Below, one piece after another: positions 6,491 to 7,226 of a DNA stretch of 7,226 nucleotides. The notes under the pieces were generated by a model. The model saw only the letters and a program-made list of their open reading frames with translations, searched no databases and was not told the DNA's origin. The stretch lies in NCBI GenBank assembly GCA_019247235.1, contig JAFAPG010000249.1, forward strand, positions 1-7,226. Reading direction: 5' to 3'. The translations under genes were made by a program, and so were the position numbers. The stretch is from Acidobacteriota bacterium. GTDB lineage: Bacteria; Acidobacteriota; Terriglobia; Terriglobales; Acidobacteriaceae. The first letter of the stretch is position 1, and each line of letters opens with the position of its first letter.

Positions 6491-7226
6491 TGCCTCAATC
6501 TGCCTGCACACCCGACGAACTGCTGTCCTATATTCCCTATCCGGTGTCGACGAGCAGTGAGTCGCTTGGATGGCAACACATCAGAGTCGAAGTTTGGAGA
6601 AAACCACCGCCAGAAGGCGAAATCCTCTGTCCAGGCGGAACACACCACGAATTAATTGTTCCGCTGTGCGGTGGAAATACCACGGTTCGAAACTTTGCTG
6701 ACCGCACCTGGTCATCCAACCGCGATGAACTCCTCGCCGAGTACGACTTCATTCCCGCCGGATGTGACAACCGATGGGAGTGGCGGGGAGGCAGTTGCGA
6801 GTATGCCTCGTTCGATATCGATCCCGGTTTCATCGGAGAGGCATTCGAAGTTCATAATCCGCTTTCGCTGATCCCTCGTTTGGGCTGGCGTGGTGGTCAG
6901 GTTCGGCGGATCGCAACTTTCCTAGTGCAGGAACTGGAAACGGGTGGCGTAAACGGCCTGCTACATGCGGAGTCGCTGATGATACAACTAGGCGCTCAGC
7001 TATTGAGAAGCGGCGGCGTCCTCAAATCGCGCTCCTCACGAATCGAATCGGATTGTCGAGTCGCGAGGACTATCGACTACATACGCTCCAATCTCCACGC
7101 GCCCCTGATACTTTCGGAACTGGCGCGGATCGCCGGCTTGAGTCAATGGCATTTCTGTGTGGCGTTTCGCCTCGCGACTAATGCCTCGCCGAGGCAATTT
7201 GTTATGGGGCAACGAGTACAGTGCGC
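6490..7226 (+). CDS. AraC-family transcriptional regulator (3' end outside window)
   Basis: The frame is open from ATG 6490 to the right edge, giving 245 residues of a protein that normally has about 290-300. Residues about 25-125 form a cupin-like sensing region (GWQHIRVEVWRKPP, HHELIVPL, AEYDFIPAGCDNRWEWRGG). A helical linker follows (HAESLMIQLGAQLLR). The DNA-binding domain starts near residue 190 with VARTIDYIRSNLHAPLILSE and has the first helix-turn-helix LARIAGLSQWHFCVAFRLAT, then SPRQFVMGQRV before the cut. The second helix-turn-helix lies outside. An in-frame TAA at 6475-6477 leaves 6490 as the earliest ATG, and no clear Shine-Dalgarno sequence precedes it. The effector is unknown. 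It is divergent from the DUF3313/nitroreductase/kinase run, which makes that run or a gene further right a possible target. Confidence 0.92.
   Translation, partial: MPQSACTPDELLSYIPYPVSTSSESLGWQHIRVEVWRKPPPEGEILCPGGTHHELIVPLCGGNTTVRNFADRTWSSNRDELLAEYDFIPAGCDNRWEWRGGSCEYASFDIDPGFIGEAFEVHNPLSLIPRLGWRGGQVRRIATFLVQELETGGVNGLLHAESLMIQLGAQLLRSGGVLKSRSSRIESDCRVARTIDYIRSNLHAPLILSELARIAGLSQWHFCVAFRLATNASPRQFVMGQRVQC

Noticed and set aside
1..7226. CRISPR array, tRNA or rRNA gene, insertion sequence, toxin-antitoxin or phage gene
   Set aside because: I looked for regularly spaced repeats, cloverleaf-like segments, transposase motifs and terminal repeats, and saw none.

Overview
The window looks like chromosomal DNA of a soil-type bacterium with moderate to high G+C. 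The style of its LytS-like kinase and its LytTR regulator, together with the extracytoplasmic nitroreductase-like protein, suggests Acidobacteriota. That is an inference from protein style only: no rRNA or other marker gene is present, and Proteobacteria cannot be excluded.

Layout. The left edge (3-173, + strand) is the C-terminal tail of an integral membrane protein. It is followed by a broken DUF2834 membrane-protein gene (436-710, + strand), whose two halves are both recognisable but lie in different frames because a central piece has been lost. The middle of the window is a run of four genes on the - strand, read from right to left. They are a DUF3313-like exported protein (5705-5019), an Acg-type nitroreductase-family protein with a twin-arginine leader (4958-3798), a multi-pass membrane LytS-like sensor histidine kinase (3712-1724) and a LytTR response regulator (1727-963). 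Kinase and regulator overlap by four bases and form a certain two-component pair. The gaps of 60 and 85 nt make it plausible that all four are co-transcribed, but the 85-nt gap before the kinase carries its own repeats and may hold a separate promoter.

A gap of about 630 nt (5706-6333) separates this run from a divergent cluster on the + strand. It holds several inverted repeats but no convincing gene. The + strand cluster begins with a very short ORF (6334-6408) preceded by a nine-base Shine-Dalgarno sequence. A second very short ORF (6416-6490) has a stop codon that overlaps the start of an AraC-family regulator in a TAATG junction. The AraC gene (6490 onward) runs off the right edge inside its DNA-binding domain.

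How the parts could work together. The LytS/LytTR pair would sense a membrane or envelope signal and control transcription, and the exported DUF3313-like protein and nitroreductase-like protein are its nearest candidate targets. The AraC regulator could act on the shared intergenic region. No clearly new defence, mobile or biosynthetic system is visible. The most interesting items are the short ORFs ahead of araC, the repeat cluster ahead of the kinase gene, and the decaying DUF2834 gene.
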